A DNA stretch of 13,730 nucleotides from JADJNW01 sp964549655 (GTDB lineage Bacteria; Bacteroidota; Bacteroidia; Chitinophagales; Saprospiraceae), in contig CAZJXN010000140.1 in NCBI GenBank assembly GCA_964549655.1, forward strand, positions 1-13,730. Reading direction: 5' to 3'. Both the position numbers and the translations under genes were made by a program. The notes under the pieces are model-generated. The model was not told the DNA's origin and ran no database searches. It saw nothing but the letters and a program-made list of their open reading frames with translations. Shown here in pieces: positions 13,619 through 13,730 of this stretch (positions are counted from its first letter, which is position 1; every line of letters begins with the position of its first letter).

Positions 13619-13730
13619 CTGCCAACTTATTAGTGTAATCTGCCAAATAATTAGTGTAAACTGCCAAATAATTAGTGTAATCTGCCAAATAATTAGTGTA
13701 AACTGCCAAATAATTAGTGTAAACTGCCAA
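13619..13730. repeat. 21-bp tandem repeat array, continuing past the right edge
   Basis: Five full units (13619-13639, 13640-13660, 13661-13681, 13682-13702, 13703-13723) and 7 nt of a sixth. Each starts CTGCCAA, contains TTAGTGTAA, and ends in A or T. Units 2-5 are identical except for that last base (A, T, A, A); unit 1 differs at two internal positions (ACTTATT for AATAATT). There are no spacers. The array begins 25 nt after the oxidoreductase stop. The 21-bp period is two DNA turns, as in binding-site arrays, and is also a multiple of three. Confidence 0.9.

Noticed and set aside
13530..13730. Minus-strand open frame across the 21-bp repeats encoding LAVYTNY/LADYTNY heptads
   Set aside because: It is open only because the period is a multiple of three, and it runs antisense into the oxidoreductase gene; no start or domain supports it.
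13619..13730. Possible CRISPR array
   Set aside because: Units are directly adjacent with no spacers and only 21 bp long; no cas genes are present.

Overview
This window looks like chromosomal DNA of a Bacteroidota bacterium, most likely from the Saprospiria (Lewinella/Haliscomenobacter-like) or a close relative. The main evidence is a giant secreted subtilase with SprB repeats, a GEVED domain and a type IX secretion (T9SS) C-terminal sorting domain. A second secreted protein of a Saprospiria-like style runs off the left edge, and promoter boxes match the Bacteroidota consensus TAnnTTTG. No tRNA, rRNA, CRISPR array, integrase or transposase gene is visible.

Left part (1-2136): the N-terminal end of a secreted protein on the minus strand (1-567), an AT-rich gap, a diverged in-frame copy of the last third of a tail of the pyrophosphatase gene (about 861-965), a 16-bp-stem hairpin (973-1012), then the intact family I inorganic pyrophosphatase (1015-1740, minus). 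A 396-bp AT-rich intergenic region carries divergent promoters for the pyrophosphatase and the protease.

Middle (2137-8141): the 1381-residue T9SS-exported S8 protease, followed within 3 nt of its stop codon by the same hairpin repeat. A 14-bp-stem hairpin then sits 9 nt before the start of an EamA/DMT-family transporter. Next is a type II toxin-antitoxin pair with an intact 71-residue antitoxin and a PIN-domain toxin broken by two nonsense codons and a frameshift, all within about 15 nt at an active-site segment.

Right part (8142-13730): a run of minus-strand genes: an atypical SDR, a Nudix hydrolase resembling ADP-ribose pyrophosphatase, a highly charged LEA/YtxH-like coiled-coil protein, and a zinc-ribbon membrane protein. 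Then, on the plus strand, come a lipoprotein with two tandem Cys4His2 metal-binding modules and an exported Gfo/Idh/MocA oxidoreductase. A 21-bp tandem repeat starts 25 nt after the last gene and continues past the right edge.

Most genes look like independent housekeeping or accessory functions rather than one pathway. No clearly new multi-gene system is visible. The strongest unexplained signal is structural: five of the stop codons (pyrophosphatase, protease, Nudix, coiled-coil, zinc-ribbon) are overlapped by, or lie within 3 nt of, an inverted repeat that usually lacks a canonical downstream T-tract. Two of these repeats share one sequence and two share another.
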